Positions 18,398 to 29,253 of a stretch of 64,000 nucleotides of DNA are shown piece after piece. The stretch is from assembly GCA_947493145.1 (NCBI GenBank), contig CANLPZ010000002.1, positions 891,364-955,363 on the forward strand. The letters run 5' to 3'. Made by a program: the position numbers and the translations under genes. The stretch's first letter is position 1. The number at the start of each line of letters is the position of its first letter. Source of the DNA: an uncultured Paracoccaceae bacterium. Lineage in GTDB: Bacteria; Pseudomonadota; Alphaproteobacteria; Rhodobacterales; Rhodobacteraceae. The notes under the pieces are model-generated. The model made no database searches. It saw nothing but the letters and a program-made list of their open reading frames with translations, and was not told the DNA's origin.

Positions 18398-19126
18398 ATG
18401 TCAATTTGGGAATACGCAAACCCATTAAAGTTTTTAAACTGGACGACCAAGGTTTTGCCTTGGGTCGCGGGATGTGCTGCGGTTTGCGTTAGTGTCGGAT
18501 TGATCTGGGGGTTTTTCTTTACCCCTGATGATTACCGACAAGGATCGACCGTCAAAATCATCTATCTTCATGTACCAGCGGCGTTAATGGCAATTAACGC
18601 GTGGTTAATGATGTTGGTGGCCTCGCTTATTTGGTTGGTGCGCCGTCATCATGTCAGCGCCCTCGCGGCCAAAGCCGCAGCACCCGTTGGTGTTGTCTTT
18701 ACCCTTGTTGCGCTGTTCACGGGTGCGATTTGGGGAAAACCGATGTGGGGCGCGTATTGGGCGTGGGACCCGCGGTTGACGTCCTTTTTGATCCTTTTTC
18801 TGTTCTATCTGGGGTATATGGCGCTTTGGTCCGCGATTGAGGATGCAGACACCGCCGCCGATCTGACATCGGTGTTGTGCATGGTGGGATCCGTTTTCGC
18901 GCTGTTGTCGCGCTATGCGGTGAATTTTTGGAACCAAGGGCTGCACCAAGGCACGTCTGTTCCGGTGGCGACTGGCGAACGGACGGTCGCAGATGTGTTT
19001 TTTGTTCCGCTTTTGATTTCGATGGTCGGGTTTGGATTGATGTTCCTTGCGCTGGTTTTGCTGCGCACACAAACCGAAATTCGCAAACGCCGCGCCGCCG
19101 CTTTGATCGCACGGGAGACCACGTAA
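18398..19126 (+). CDS. ccmC: Heme ABC transporter permease / heme lyase component CcmC
   Basis: A 242-residue six-span protein of the heme-handling family. The tryptophan-rich motif WGKPMWGAYWAWDPRLTS and flanking histidines (IIYLHVPAA and GLHQGTSV) are the sites that hold heme for transfer to CcmE in the periplasm. Length and motif are typical. Its TAA overlaps the ccmD ATG by one base (TAATG). Confidence 0.94.
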   Translation: MSIWEYANPLKFLNWTTKVLPWVAGCAAVCVSVGLIWGFFFTPDDYRQGSTVKIIYLHVPAALMAINAWLMMLVASLIWLVRRHHVSALAAKAAAPVGVVFTLVALFTGAIWGKPMWGAYWAWDPRLTSFLILFLFYLGYMALWSAIEDADTAADLTSVLCMVGSVFALLSRYAVNFWNQGLHQGTSVPVATGERTVADVFFVPLLISMVGFGLMFLALVLLRTQTEIRKRRAAALIARETT

Positions 19127-19278
19127 TGTTACCAGACTTAGGAAAATATGCGTTCGAAGTCACAGCCGCCTATGGCGTGTCGTTGGTGTTGTTGGCGGGT
19201 ATTGTTGCGATCAGTTGGCGTCAGCACAGTGTGGCGAGGCGGCAGTTGAAAGAGATCGAGGCGCGCAAAGATGGTTAA
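19126..19278 (+). CDS. ccmD: Heme exporter protein CcmD
   Basis: A 50-residue single-span protein (YGVSLVLLAGIVAISW) with a basic C-terminal tail, the usual form of CcmD, which stabilises the CcmABC-CcmE assembly. Its start overlaps the ccmC stop (TAATG) and its end overlaps ccmG by eight bases, so it fits tightly in the operon. Identified from position, size and topology as much as from sequence. Confidence 0.85.
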   Translation: MLPDLGKYAFEVTAAYGVSLVLLAGIVAISWRQHSVARRQLKEIEARKDG

Positions 19279-19792
19279 ACCGTTGGCCGTATTGCCCCCG
19301 TTGATGTTTGCAGGTCTTGCTGCGGTATTCTACGTCGGTATGCAACGCGAAGACCCCGACAATTTGCCGTCTGCGTTGATCGGGAAACCGGCACCAGTGG
19401 TCGAGTTACTGCCAATGGGGGATCGTATCCCGTTTGATCAGGCCGCGCTGAAAGGCGAGGGGATCAAATTGGTGAACTTTTGGGCGAGCTGGTGTGGACC
19501 ATGTCGTGTGGAACATCCCAACCTAACGCAATTGGCCGAAGAAGGCTTTGCGGTTTATGGGATCAACTACAAAGACCGTGCGTCAGACGCGGCAGCGTTT
19601 TTGGCGGAACTGGGCGATCCCTATGCCGGTGTCGCGGCCGACACCACCGGCCGCAGCGCGTTGGAATGGGGCGTTTATGGTGTGCCCGAAACCTTTGTCG
19701 TTGGGCCGGACGGTGACATTCTGGCCCGTTTTGCCGGCCCTGTGACTCAACGCGCGATAGAGCGCGTTTTTCGACCGTTGTTCGAGCAATAG
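19271..19792 (+). CDS. ccmG: Thiol:disulfide interchange protein CcmG/DsbE
   Basis: A 173-residue membrane-anchored thioredoxin-fold protein. It has an N-terminal anchor (LAVLPPLMFAGLAAVFYVG), the active site WASWCGPC with Cys75 and Cys78, the CcmG-specific YGINYKD segment and the cis-proline region YGVPETFVV. It keeps apocytochrome c cysteines reduced for heme attachment. Last gene of the ccm run here. Confidence 0.94.
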   Translation: MVKPLAVLPPLMFAGLAAVFYVGMQREDPDNLPSALIGKPAPVVELLPMGDRIPFDQAALKGEGIKLVNFWASWCGPCRVEHPNLTQLAEEGFAVYGINYKDRASDAAAFLAELGDPYAGVAADTTGRSALEWGVYGVPETFVVGPDGDILARFAGPVTQRAIERVFRPLFEQ

Positions 19793-19904
19793 CAGTTGAT
19801 TGCGGCGCCTGTTGCCGTGTCGCGTAAGCGAAGGGAATTGCGCCGTGGCTTCGCCACGTCGCGATGCGCTCCGCGCGGGGATATTTAAATCAATTGGAAG
19901 CAGG

Positions 19905-20333
19905 TCACCATCTGCGGATGGATTTGATGTAGTCCTCGGCGGCCTCACCAAAGGTGTCGCGCAAACGTTGTTCTTCGGGGCCGGCGAAATAGGTATCGAG
20001 CGCCCAATAGAGAACAAACGCCGGAACCGCCCCAAGCAGGCTTCCTTGGCTCACGCCGACCGACAGTGTGATCAGGATCATACCGGTGTAAATTGGATTG
20101 CGGTTCCATTGAAACGGGCCACTGGTGATCAAGGCATCTGGGGTGCGGTGGGGTAAGATCGCGGTCTGATGCGTGCGAAACGTGTTGGCCGCCCATAGGA
20201 TGAGATACACCCCAAGCGCCATACCGCCAAAGGCAAAAATCTTTGCGGAAAAGACGAGGAATGGCAGCGTATTCAGGGCCATTGCAGCAAGGATCGCGAC
20301 GAAGGTCCAAAGCGGCGGGTGACGAAGGTGCAT
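19905..20333 (-). CDS. Isoprenylcysteine carboxylmethyltransferase-family membrane protein
   Basis: A 142-residue protein with four hydrophobic stretches and the ICMT/PEMT-like C-terminal signature GPFQWNRNPIYTGMILI followed by FGEAAEDYIKSIRRW. Such enzymes methylate small molecules or lipids using S-adenosylmethionine; the substrate is unknown. The frame is open 51 codons upstream, but that part is Arg-rich and antisense to the acnA end, so the ATG at 20333 is preferred, despite only a weak AAAGA-type site. Convergent with ccmG. Confidence 0.75.
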   Translation of the reverse strand: MHLRHPPLWTFVAILAAMALNTLPFLVFSAKIFAFGGMALGVYLILWAANTFRTHQTAILPHRTPDALITSGPFQWNRNPIYTGMILITLSVGVSQGSLLGAVPAFVLYWALDTYFAGPEEQRLRDTFGEAAEDYIKSIRRW

Positions 20334-20360
20334 AAGTTTGGGTCTTTCTTGTTGGGTATG

Positions 20361-20390
20361 CAGCCCCCCACGGCGGCGCCAGCAGGGGGG
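20361..20390 (-). terminator. GC-rich hairpin after aconitase
   Basis: C6 and G6 arms pair around a 15-18 base loop just beyond the acnA stop. There is no clear T tract on either side, so it may block RNA decay rather than terminate. It lies between acnA and the methyltransferase, both on the minus strand. Confidence 0.35.
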
Positions 20391-20395
20391 GATGT

Positions 20396-23083
<2,688 letters not shown>

Positions 23084-23297
23084 TGCCTAGCTCCGGACAT
23101 GAACATGGGTTATGGTGAAAACTCTGCCTTAGCGATCACGTTCGATCAAGTATACAATTTGGGAATGTGTGAATCTGGCACAACTTACCCGAATGTTACA
23201 AAATCGGCTTTTTGCTAACGAAATCCTCGCAAAGGCTTGATTGGCGTTTGATCACGCACTGTTCTAAGTCTGTTATGCAATTACGGATGGGATCGGT

Positions 23298-23990
23298 ATG
23301 TCGAGATTATTTGCTGCACTAACTGGAATTTGGATGGCCGCCGCGTCGGTTGTCATGGCGGGTGACAATCCCGTTGTTGTTGAACTTTATACGTCACAAG
23401 GATGTTCGTCCTGTCCGCCTGCGGATGAAATTCTGCACAAGCTTGCGAAACGTGATGATGTTATCCCGTTGGCATTGCATGTGGACTATTGGGACTACAT
23501 CGGTTGGAAAGACAGCTTTGCCGACCCTGCATACACCAAACGCCAGCATGCCTATGCGCGCGCCCTTGGGGAGCGTTCGGTGTATACGCCACAAATGATT
23601 ATCGCGGGTTCGGATCACGTAATTGGCGCCAAAGCGATGGATGTGACCGATAAAATCCGTATCTATGGCGCGCAACCCACCGGTGTGTCGGTTCAAATGG
23701 TGCGCAGTGGTGACAATGTGATCATCAAAGGCACCGCGCAGTCACGCCAAAAAATGGTTGTGCATTTGGTTCGCTATTCCCCATCGAACAGAGTAGCGAT
23801 CCGTCGTGGTGAAAATGCTGGGCGTACATTGGATTACACCAATGTGGTAACAGAATGGAAAACCGTGGCGAAATGGGATGGTCGTGACGCGCTGTCGCTG
23901 ACGCAAAAAGCAAGCGGATCAGAACCCGTTGTTGTGATTATTCAACGCGAAGGGCTTGGTCCGGTGATGGCCGCCGCACAACTGAAATAA
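23298..23990 (+). CDS. DUF1223 domain-containing thioredoxin-like protein
   Basis: A 230-residue protein with a cleavable signal peptide (LTGIWMAAASVVMAG) and a thioredoxin-like start, VVELYTSQGCSSCPPADEIL, containing a CSSC dithiol, then VDYWDYIGWKDSFADP. This is the DUF1223 family, common in alphaproteobacteria and of unproven function; a periplasmic thiol-disulfide role is inferred. It ends nine bases before the convergent acyltransferase gene. Confidence 0.85.
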   Translation: MSRLFAALTGIWMAAASVVMAGDNPVVVELYTSQGCSSCPPADEILHKLAKRDDVIPLALHVDYWDYIGWKDSFADPAYTKRQHAYARALGERSVYTPQMIIAGSDHVIGAKAMDVTDKIRIYGAQPTGVSVQMVRSGDNVIIKGTAQSRQKMVVHLVRYSPSNRVAIRRGENAGRTLDYTNVVTEWKTVAKWDGRDALSLTQKASGSEPVVVIIQREGLGPVMAAAQLK

Positions 23991-23999
23991 TCAACTTTT

Positions 24000-24920
24000 T
24001 CAATACCCAACAGCGCCCTTCCAGCGGCGGTGGACCCAAAACCACTGTTCTGGACGGGCGTTGACTTGCGCCTCTAACCGTGCGGTGGCTTCCTCCATCA
24101 TTTGCAACGGCTCTGAATGGGGGATCGGCGCATCGACCAACACCTCAAAATCCAACCCATTCGATTTTCGGATCGCGAAATAGGGGATCATCAAGGCGTC
24201 GCTTTTCATCGAAAACACCGCGCTTGAAAGGGCGGTGAGCGCAGGTTGACCCAAGAACGTGATCGGAGTGCCATTCGACACAGAAACGTCGATGAACAAT
24301 ACGGCCATACCCCCGTCCGACAGGTATTTGCGCAGTCCGACGATGCCTTCGCGCGATTGCGGAAAGATTTTGCCCGACACATGGGCCAGCGTTTCAACGT
24401 AATGTTCGTTAAAAAACGGGTTCGACATGGGGCGATACAGCCCACCAATATCGTACCCATGTTGTTTCAAAACATACCGCGCCGCATCGTGATTGCCGAA
24501 ATGCGCCGTGACGAACATCACCGGACGACCATCTCTTTTGGCTTGTTCAATTGCGGGCAATCCGTCACCAAAAACGCGGGTGCCTTGTAAATGCTTTGAA
24601 AAATCTTCCGGCGAATAGTTTTCGATCAATGTTCGTCCGGCGTTGTCGCACACACGATCCGCAAGGTTACGACGTTGCGATGCGTCCAATTCTGGATAAA
24701 TAAATTCAAGGTTTCGCATCGCGCGCCGACGATATCCCACAAGGGGGGCAATCACGCGTGCCACGACCCGCCCCATGACAGGAACACGTCGTCGATAGGG
24801 CAACATGTGGCACAGCTTGATCAGGCCGCGAATTGCACGATCCGCGATCCAGTCAGCGTTTGACCCCTGAATAGCAGGGGGCTCTGCGTTTTGCGTCTCC
24901 GTGTTTTGCATCCGAAACAT
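24000..24920 (-). CDS. Lysophospholipid/lipid A acyltransferase, LpxL (HtrB) family
   Basis: A protein of about 306 residues with the HX4D catalytic motif HFGNHD, preceded by VMFVTA and followed by a GGLYRPMSNPFF-type block, as in lipid A late acyltransferases. It would transfer a secondary acyl chain to lipid A at the inner membrane. The frame is open to a TTG at 24935; the first ATG is at 24920 and another lies three codons later, and ribosome-site spacing does not settle the choice. It lies 77 bases downstream of the HTH-less LuxR-like gene on the same strand. Confidence 0.85.
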   Translation of the reverse strand: MFRMQNTETQNAEPPAIQGSNADWIADRAIRGLIKLCHMLPYRRRVPVMGRVVARVIAPLVGYRRRAMRNLEFIYPELDASQRRNLADRVCDNAGRTLIENYSPEDFSKHLQGTRVFGDGLPAIEQAKRDGRPVMFVTAHFGNHDAARYVLKQHGYDIGGLYRPMSNPFFNEHYVETLAHVSGKIFPQSREGIVGLRKYLSDGGMAVLFIDVSVSNGTPITFLGQPALTALSSAVFSMKSDALMIPYFAIRKSNGLDFEVLVDAPIPHSEPLQMMEEATARLEAQVNARPEQWFWVHRRWKGAVGY

Positions 24921-24997
24921 TGCCTTTTTAAACAATCGATACTGGTGTTGCGACTGTTCGGCAAGTCCGGCCCAAGAGAATCACAAAATTGGCAAAT

Positions 24998-25486
24998 TTA
25001 TCCTGTGACGATGATCGTGATGCCCAATTTTTCAAGTTGCGCAGCGTCTTGCTCACTGACGTGAGACATCTCTGCAGTCAGCTCGTGTAGCTCTTCGATT
25101 AAAGTGTGCGCCCGCGCGATTTCTTCGTCGTTGAATTCACGATCACTGCGTGCAAAACCGCAAATGGATTTGGTGCTGCCATTTATCAACGAAACATTGG
25201 CCCCAAATTTAAGACCATATGCAGCTGCGCGTTGCATGACGCCTTCGGTATCCAAATCGGCCACGTCAGACCACCGGATCATTCCGACATTTTGAAAGCC
25301 CCAAATAACAACTGGGTCTTTCAAAACCAATCCCTCGGCGGAATAAATTGCGGACCATTCCGGATCATATGATTGGAACAAGATGCGTGGCGTTTGAAAG
25401 TTGACATGCATCCCAAGAGCAAAACCTGCGTTGCACAAGTTCTGGAGTTGATTGAGGGTCGAAATGATCGGAGATTTTTCACTCAT
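24998..25486 (-). CDS. LuxR-type autoinducer-binding domain protein lacking the HTH
   Basis: A 162-residue protein made only of the acyl-homoserine-lactone binding fold of LuxR regulators. The invariant pocket residues are present: Trp44, Tyr48, Asp57, Pro58, Trp72 and Gly95 (EWSAIY, KDPVV, IRWSDV, KFGANVS), followed by GFARSDREFND. It clearly resembles the neighbouring LuxR over its whole length. It ends in VSEQDAAQLEKLG, which lines up with the first helix of that protein's DNA-binding domain, then stops at TAA. Only 77 bases separate it from the next gene, so no lost HTH is hidden downstream. It could titrate signal or form inactive heterodimers; this is inference. Its ribosome site is weak. 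Confidence 0.85.
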   Translation of the reverse strand: MSEKSPIISTLNQLQNLCNAGFALGMHVNFQTPRILFQSYDPEWSAIYSAEGLVLKDPVVIWGFQNVGMIRWSDVADLDTEGVMQRAAAYGLKFGANVSLINGSTKSICGFARSDREFNDEEIARAHTLIEELHELTAEMSHVSEQDAAQLEKLGITIIVTG

Positions 25487-25624
25487 AAGCTGGTTTTATT
25501 CGCTTTATAGTTGCTAGGGCGTATTCTTTTGATTTATCATACATTTGATTGTGCGCCGAAAACAATAATTTCTGACGGGTAGGGCGCAGTCGCTAAAGAT
25601 AAGAGCATTTACCTAGGCTAGATT

Positions 25625-26236
25625 TTGGACAAACCAACCTTAAATGACTACGACTTCGCCAGCCTAGGCGTAGAGTTTCATTACATAGCCTTACGTGTTG
25701 GTTTTGGCTTCCCCAGCGAAGAGTCGATTACGTTCCCTGAGGAGTGGATTAAAATCTACACAACCGAAGGGTTAATGATGGCCGATCCGATTCTGAAATG
25801 GATGTATTCAAACGTCGGGACGTGTCATTGGAGCAAGATAGCGATTCCTGATGTTCAAGGTGTGATGAAACGGGCAAACAACTTCGGGTTGCGATATGGG
25901 GTTGCGGTGTCTTTTGTCGATCCAAGCAGCCCTGCGCAACGGTCGTTTGGATCGTTTTCGCGTCGGGATCGCGAATTTAACACCGATGAAATGGTGGCAC
26001 TGACAAAGATTATTCGTGAATTACATATGGCCAAAGAACCGCCCAGCAATTTGACGGCCGCTGAATTAGAAGCCCTGCGTTTCATCAAGCAGGGGAAACT
26101 TGTCAAACAGATCGCTTTTGATCTGGGCGTGACGGAAGGTGCGGTGAAACAGCGGCTGAAAAACGCAAAAAACAAACTTGATGCAAAAACAAGCACTCAA
26201 GCAGTTACATTGGCCGCGGACTACGGTTTGATCTAA
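25625..26236 (+). CDS. LuxR family transcriptional regulator
   Basis: A 203-residue quorum-sensing regulator. The autoinducer domain (1-140) carries Trp41, Tyr45, Asp54, Pro55, Trp69 and Gly92 of the signal pocket. Residues 143-203 form a LuxR-type HTH (LTAAELEALRFIKQGK, then QIAFDLGVTEGAVKQRLKNA). A stop codon directly upstream leaves TTG at 25625 as the earliest start in frame; no ATG precedes the conserved region and no good RBS is visible. It lies directly upstream of luxI and divergent from the HTH-less paralogue, so it probably senses the LuxI product. Confidence 0.92.
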   Translation: MDKPTLNDYDFASLGVEFHYIALRVGFGFPSEESITFPEEWIKIYTTEGLMMADPILKWMYSNVGTCHWSKIAIPDVQGVMKRANNFGLRYGVAVSFVDPSSPAQRSFGSFSRRDREFNTDEMVALTKIIRELHMAKEPPSNLTAAELEALRFIKQGKLVKQIAFDLGVTEGAVKQRLKNAKNKLDAKTSTQAVTLAADYGLI

Positions 26237-26239
26237 TTT

Positions 26240-26254
26240 TTAACGTTTTTTTAA
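26240..26254. promoter_or_regulatory. TTAA-N7-TTAA motif (candidate CtrA site) upstream of luxI
   Basis: Two TTAA half-sites separated by exactly seven bases, beginning four bases after the luxR stop and about 130 bases upstream of the luxI start. This is the full recognition pattern of the response regulator CtrA in alphaproteobacteria. The surroundings are AT-rich, so a chance match is possible. A second pair at 26272-26285 has a six-base gap. Confidence 0.45.
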
Positions 26255-26382
26255 CGCTTGTTCAGACCTTATTAACCATCCTTAATTTAGGTTTTACTCG
26301 GCCGGATTTTGGGGCGGGCTATTTTTTTCTATTCAAATTTGATTTTCCGGCCATGATTGGCTCGCCACAAAGGAGAATCACG

Positions 26383-27048
26383 ATGCAAAATATTACTTTT
26401 AAATTGTCTAACCTACACCACTTTGGCGCGGCTTATTTCGACTACTTAAAGTTGCGTAAACAATTTTTTGTGGACCAGTTGAACTGGGACATTGCACATG
26501 ATGACGACTATGAAATGGACCAATATGATAACCCGTTGGCTCGGTATTCGTTGGTTGTGAAAGATGGGAAGGTGATCGGCGGTGCCCGCGCGATGCCGAC
26601 AACGTCGCAGTGGGGAAAAAACACCTACATGCTCAAAGACAGCTATCGCGGGATGTTGCCGGGCATTCCAGAGGACGTGTTGGGCCGTGATGTGACCAAT
26701 CGCGAAATTTGGGAATGTACACGCGTGGTGATATCTGATGACGTGACGACCCACGCGGAGCGTGCGGAATGTCTGCGCCATATCGTCGAAGGTTTGGTTG
26801 GAATGGTGAACGTAGAAGGGGGAACCGAAATGATGTGTTTGTCCCCGCCCACATTTGTTCGGGCGCTGCGTCAACTTGGGTTCGATTGTGAACGTATCGG
26901 TGAACCCTATCGTTGCGAAGATGACGGACGAAAATATGCGGTGCTTCGCATGCCTGCGCGGTCCTCATTAAAGGAAAAGCCGGCTCATACGTATTCACCA
27001 ACGCCGAAATCGGTTGTCCGGAATTATCCATTGCCTGAACATGCATAA
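26383..27048 (+). CDS. luxI: Acyl-homoserine-lactone synthase (LuxI family)
   Basis: A 221-residue enzyme that makes an N-acyl-homoserine lactone from S-adenosylmethionine and an acyl-ACP. Conserved LuxI residues are visible: Arg25 and Phe29 (KLRKQFF), Trp35, Asp46 and Asp49 (EMDQYDN), Arg69 (GGARAMPT), and Glu111 and Arg114 (WECTRVVI). The frame is open from 26353, but the ATG at 26383 follows AAAGGAGAATCACG, a strong ribosome site. It lies downstream of luxR in the same direction and ends at a strong hairpin. Acyl chain length cannot be read from the sequence. Confidence 0.95.
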   Translation: MQNITFKLSNLHHFGAAYFDYLKLRKQFFVDQLNWDIAHDDDYEMDQYDNPLARYSLVVKDGKVIGGARAMPTTSQWGKNTYMLKDSYRGMLPGIPEDVLGRDVTNREIWECTRVVISDDVTTHAERAECLRHIVEGLVGMVNVEGGTEMMCLSPPTFVRALRQLGFDCERIGEPYRCEDDGRKYAVLRMPARSSLKEKPAHTYSPTPKSVVRNYPLPEHA

Positions 27049-27049
27049 T

Positions 27050-27088
27050 AAAAATTCCGCCCTTGCTTGGGGCAGGGGCGGAATTTTT
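27050..27088. terminator. Bidirectional terminator between luxI and purB
   Basis: A long inverted repeat (AAAAATTCCGCCC / GGGCGGAATTTTT) with a 12-base loop. It has A and T tracts on both sides, so it can end both luxI (plus) and purB (minus), which converge here. Confidence 0.85.
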
Positions 27089-27110
27089 GAAACGTCAACG
27101 CGTGGAATAA

Positions 27111-28415
27111 TTATTCGCCAAAAACGCGTTTGAAAATCGTATCGACATGTTTGGTATGGTAGCCCATATCGAATTTTTCGTTGATTTCGTCTTCGCCTAA
27201 GGCAGCGACAACATCTGCATCTGCCAAAAGCAATTCACGGAAATCAACGCGATCTTCCCATACTTTCAACGCATTGCGTTGAACCATAGCGTAGGCATCT
27301 TCGCGGCTGACGCCCGCTTGTGTCAGCGCTAAAAGCACACGTTGTGACATGACCAATCCAGGGAATTTGTTCATGTTGTCCAACATGTTTTCTGGGAACA
27401 CCAGCATTTTGTCGATCACACCCGTCAAACGCGCGATTGCGAAATCCAAGGTCACGGTCGCATCTGGTCCGATCATCCGTTCTACGGAAGAATGCGAAAT
27501 ATCGCGTTCATGCCAAAGTGCCACGTTTTCCATGGCTGGGATCACGGCCATGCGGACCAAACGCGCAAGACCAGTTAGGTTTTCCGTCAACACAGGGTTC
27601 TTTTTGTGCGGCATGGCAGAAGAACCTTTTTGCCCCATTGAGAAAAATTCAGCGCCTTCCAAGACTTCGGTGCGCTGCATGTGACGAATTTCAATCGCAA
27701 CATTTTCGATCGATGATGCAATAACACCCAATGTTGCAAAAAACGCGGCGTGACGATCGCGCGGGATCACTTGGGTCGAAATGGGTTCCGGTGACAGACC
27801 CAGCTGTTCGCACACATGTTCCTCTACCGCCGGATCGATGTTCGCAAATGTGCCCACCGCGCCAGAAATCGCACCTGTTGAAATCTCTTCACGTGCGGTT
27901 TTCAAACGGGTCAAGTTACGATCCATTTCCGCATAGAACCGTGCAAACGTCAGACCCATTGTTGTGGGTTCCGCGTGGATACCGTGGCTGCGGCCAACGC
28001 GCACCGTATCTTTATGTTCCATAGCGCGTTTTTTCAACGCAGCCAAAAGCCCGTCCATATCGGCGATCAGAATATCGGCGGCGCGGACCAGCTGAACGTT
28101 AAAACACGTATCCAAAACATCTGATGATGTCATCCCTTGGTGGACAAAACGGGCCTCTTCGGACCCGACATGTTCGGCCAAATGGGTCAAGAACGCGATA
28201 ACATCATGTTTGGTGACCGCCTCGATTTCATCAATACGCGCCACGTCAAATTCGACGTCTTTTGCTTTCCAAACCGCATCCGCATTTTCGCGTGGGATTA
28301 CACCAATATTCGCCATCGCTTCGCAGGCATGTGCTTCGATCTCGTACCAGATTTTGAACTTTGTCTGAGGGGACCAGATGGCAACCATTTCGGGGCGGGA
28401 ATAGCGAGGGATCAT
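27111..28415 (-). CDS. purB: Adenylosuccinate lyase
   Basis: A 434-residue enzyme of the fumarase/aspartase superfamily acting twice in purine synthesis (SAICAR to AICAR and adenylosuccinate to AMP). The family signature GSSAMPHKKNP is present near residues 263-273, with MTSSDVLDT and GRSHGIHAEPTTMG upstream. Length is normal. It is a single gene whose upstream side is 80 bases from the start of a divergent secreted-protein gene. Confidence 0.96.
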   Translation of the reverse strand: MIPRYSRPEMVAIWSPQTKFKIWYEIEAHACEAMANIGVIPRENADAVWKAKDVEFDVARIDEIEAVTKHDVIAFLTHLAEHVGSEEARFVHQGMTSSDVLDTCFNVQLVRAADILIADMDGLLAALKKRAMEHKDTVRVGRSHGIHAEPTTMGLTFARFYAEMDRNLTRLKTAREEISTGAISGAVGTFANIDPAVEEHVCEQLGLSPEPISTQVIPRDRHAAFFATLGVIASSIENVAIEIRHMQRTEVLEGAEFFSMGQKGSSAMPHKKNPVLTENLTGLARLVRMAVIPAMENVALWHERDISHSSVERMIGPDATVTLDFAIARLTGVIDKMLVFPENMLDNMNKFPGLVMSQRVLLALTQAGVSREDAYAMVQRNALKVWEDRVDFRELLLADADVVAALGEDEINEKFDMGYHTKHVDTIFKRVFGE

Positions 28416-28495
28416 GTCACGACCTTTTTAATTGGGCTTTTGCTGTGGGCCTCTTAAACTGCTCGCTCAAAAGGAACAAGGTGAGGCACCAGTCA

Positions 28496-28840
28496 ATGCG
28501 TCTATTTTCAGCGGTTTTATTATGTTTTGCGACGCCTTTGGCCGCCCAAGAGCAATGGCAACCGCTGTCCGGTGTTGAGATCACCGAGATTCTTTTGGAC
28601 ACCACTTGGGATTTTGGTGACGCATGGCAGGCATTTTTCGCTTCGGGCCGCACGAATTACAACGCCGGTCGGGACAGTTGGGGATATTGGGAAACGCGCG
28701 GAGATAGCTATTGCAGCCAATGGCCACCGGCCGACGGATGGGCCTGTTACAAAGTCGACCGAGCACCGCTTGACGCGGGGGTGAAAATTCGGTTCGTGGG
28801 CGAAAGCGGTGATGAAACGATTGGAATATTACGACAGTGA
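28496..28840 (+). CDS. Hypothetical secreted protein
   Basis: A 114-residue protein with a signal peptide (MRLFSAVLLCFATPLAAQ) and a compact domain rich in Trp, Gly and Tyr (WDFGDAWQAFF, WGYWETRGDSYC, WPPADGWACYKV). Two cysteines could form a disulfide in the periplasm. The frame is open 45 codons upstream, but the ATG at 28496 follows GGTGAGG and starts the signal peptide. Not assigned to a named family. Its stop overlaps the GTG start of the next gene by four bases, so the two are coupled. Confidence 0.7.
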   Translation: MRLFSAVLLCFATPLAAQEQWQPLSGVEITEILLDTTWDFGDAWQAFFASGRTNYNAGRDSWGYWETRGDSYCSQWPPADGWACYKVDRAPLDAGVKIRFVGESGDETIGILRQ

Positions 28841-29253
28841 CACGGTCAATTTCGGACTTTACAGGGCGTTGGCAGATTGAACGCCAGATCATCGACGCAC
28901 GCGCTGGATCAACGGCCGTTTTTTCCGGCGAGGCGGTGCTAACGCCGCAGCAAGGCGGACTGATCTATCGCGAAACTGGTCAATTGAAACTTGAAGGATC
29001 CGCGCCGATTACTGCCGAACGTGGCTATCGGTGGGCGGATGCGGGGGATGTTGTCGATGTGTTTTTCGACGACGGTAAATTCTTTCACCGTTTTGAATTG
29101 GGCGATGCGCCAAAGGCTGCGCATTGGTGCGATCCGGACCAATACGATGTGACCTATGCATTTGGGGCGTGGCCGGTGTGGGATGCCACGTGGACCGTCA
29201 AAGGACCGCGTAAAGATTACACCATGAACAGCCGCTATTCGCGGTCTATCTGA
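28837..29253 (+). CDS. DUF6314 family protein
   Basis: A 138-residue protein beginning DFTGRWQIERQI and ending WDATWTVKGPRKDYTMNSRY, with a GLIYRETGQL strand in the middle. This calycin-like, all-beta pattern matches the DUF6314 family of alphaproteobacteria, whose function is unknown. No signal peptide. The start is GTG in a GTGA overlap with the preceding secreted-protein gene. Its 3' end overlaps the convergent Tat-signal gene by 19 bases. Confidence 0.75.
   Translation: MTRSISDFTGRWQIERQIIDARAGSTAVFSGEAVLTPQQGGLIYRETGQLKLEGSAPITAERGYRWADAGDVVDVFFDDGKFFHRFELGDAPKAAHWCDPDQYDVTYAFGAWPVWDATWTVKGPRKDYTMNSRYSRSI

Noticed and set aside
24936-24997. Remnant HTH coding downstream of the truncated LuxR-like gene
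   Set aside because: Only 77 bases separate it from the next start, and no HTH-like peptide is seen there.
25487-25624. Possible lux box between the divergent LuxR-like genes
   Set aside because: No convincing 18-20 base dyad was found; only short matches such as CCTAGG and two TAGGGCG copies, which do not resemble known lux boxes.
26272-26285. Second CtrA-like pair upstream of luxI
   Set aside because: The gap between TTAA half-sites is six, not seven, bases, and the region is AT-rich.
27731-28024. Plus-strand open frame inside purB
   Set aside because: Antisense shadow of a conserved enzyme gene with no start signal.
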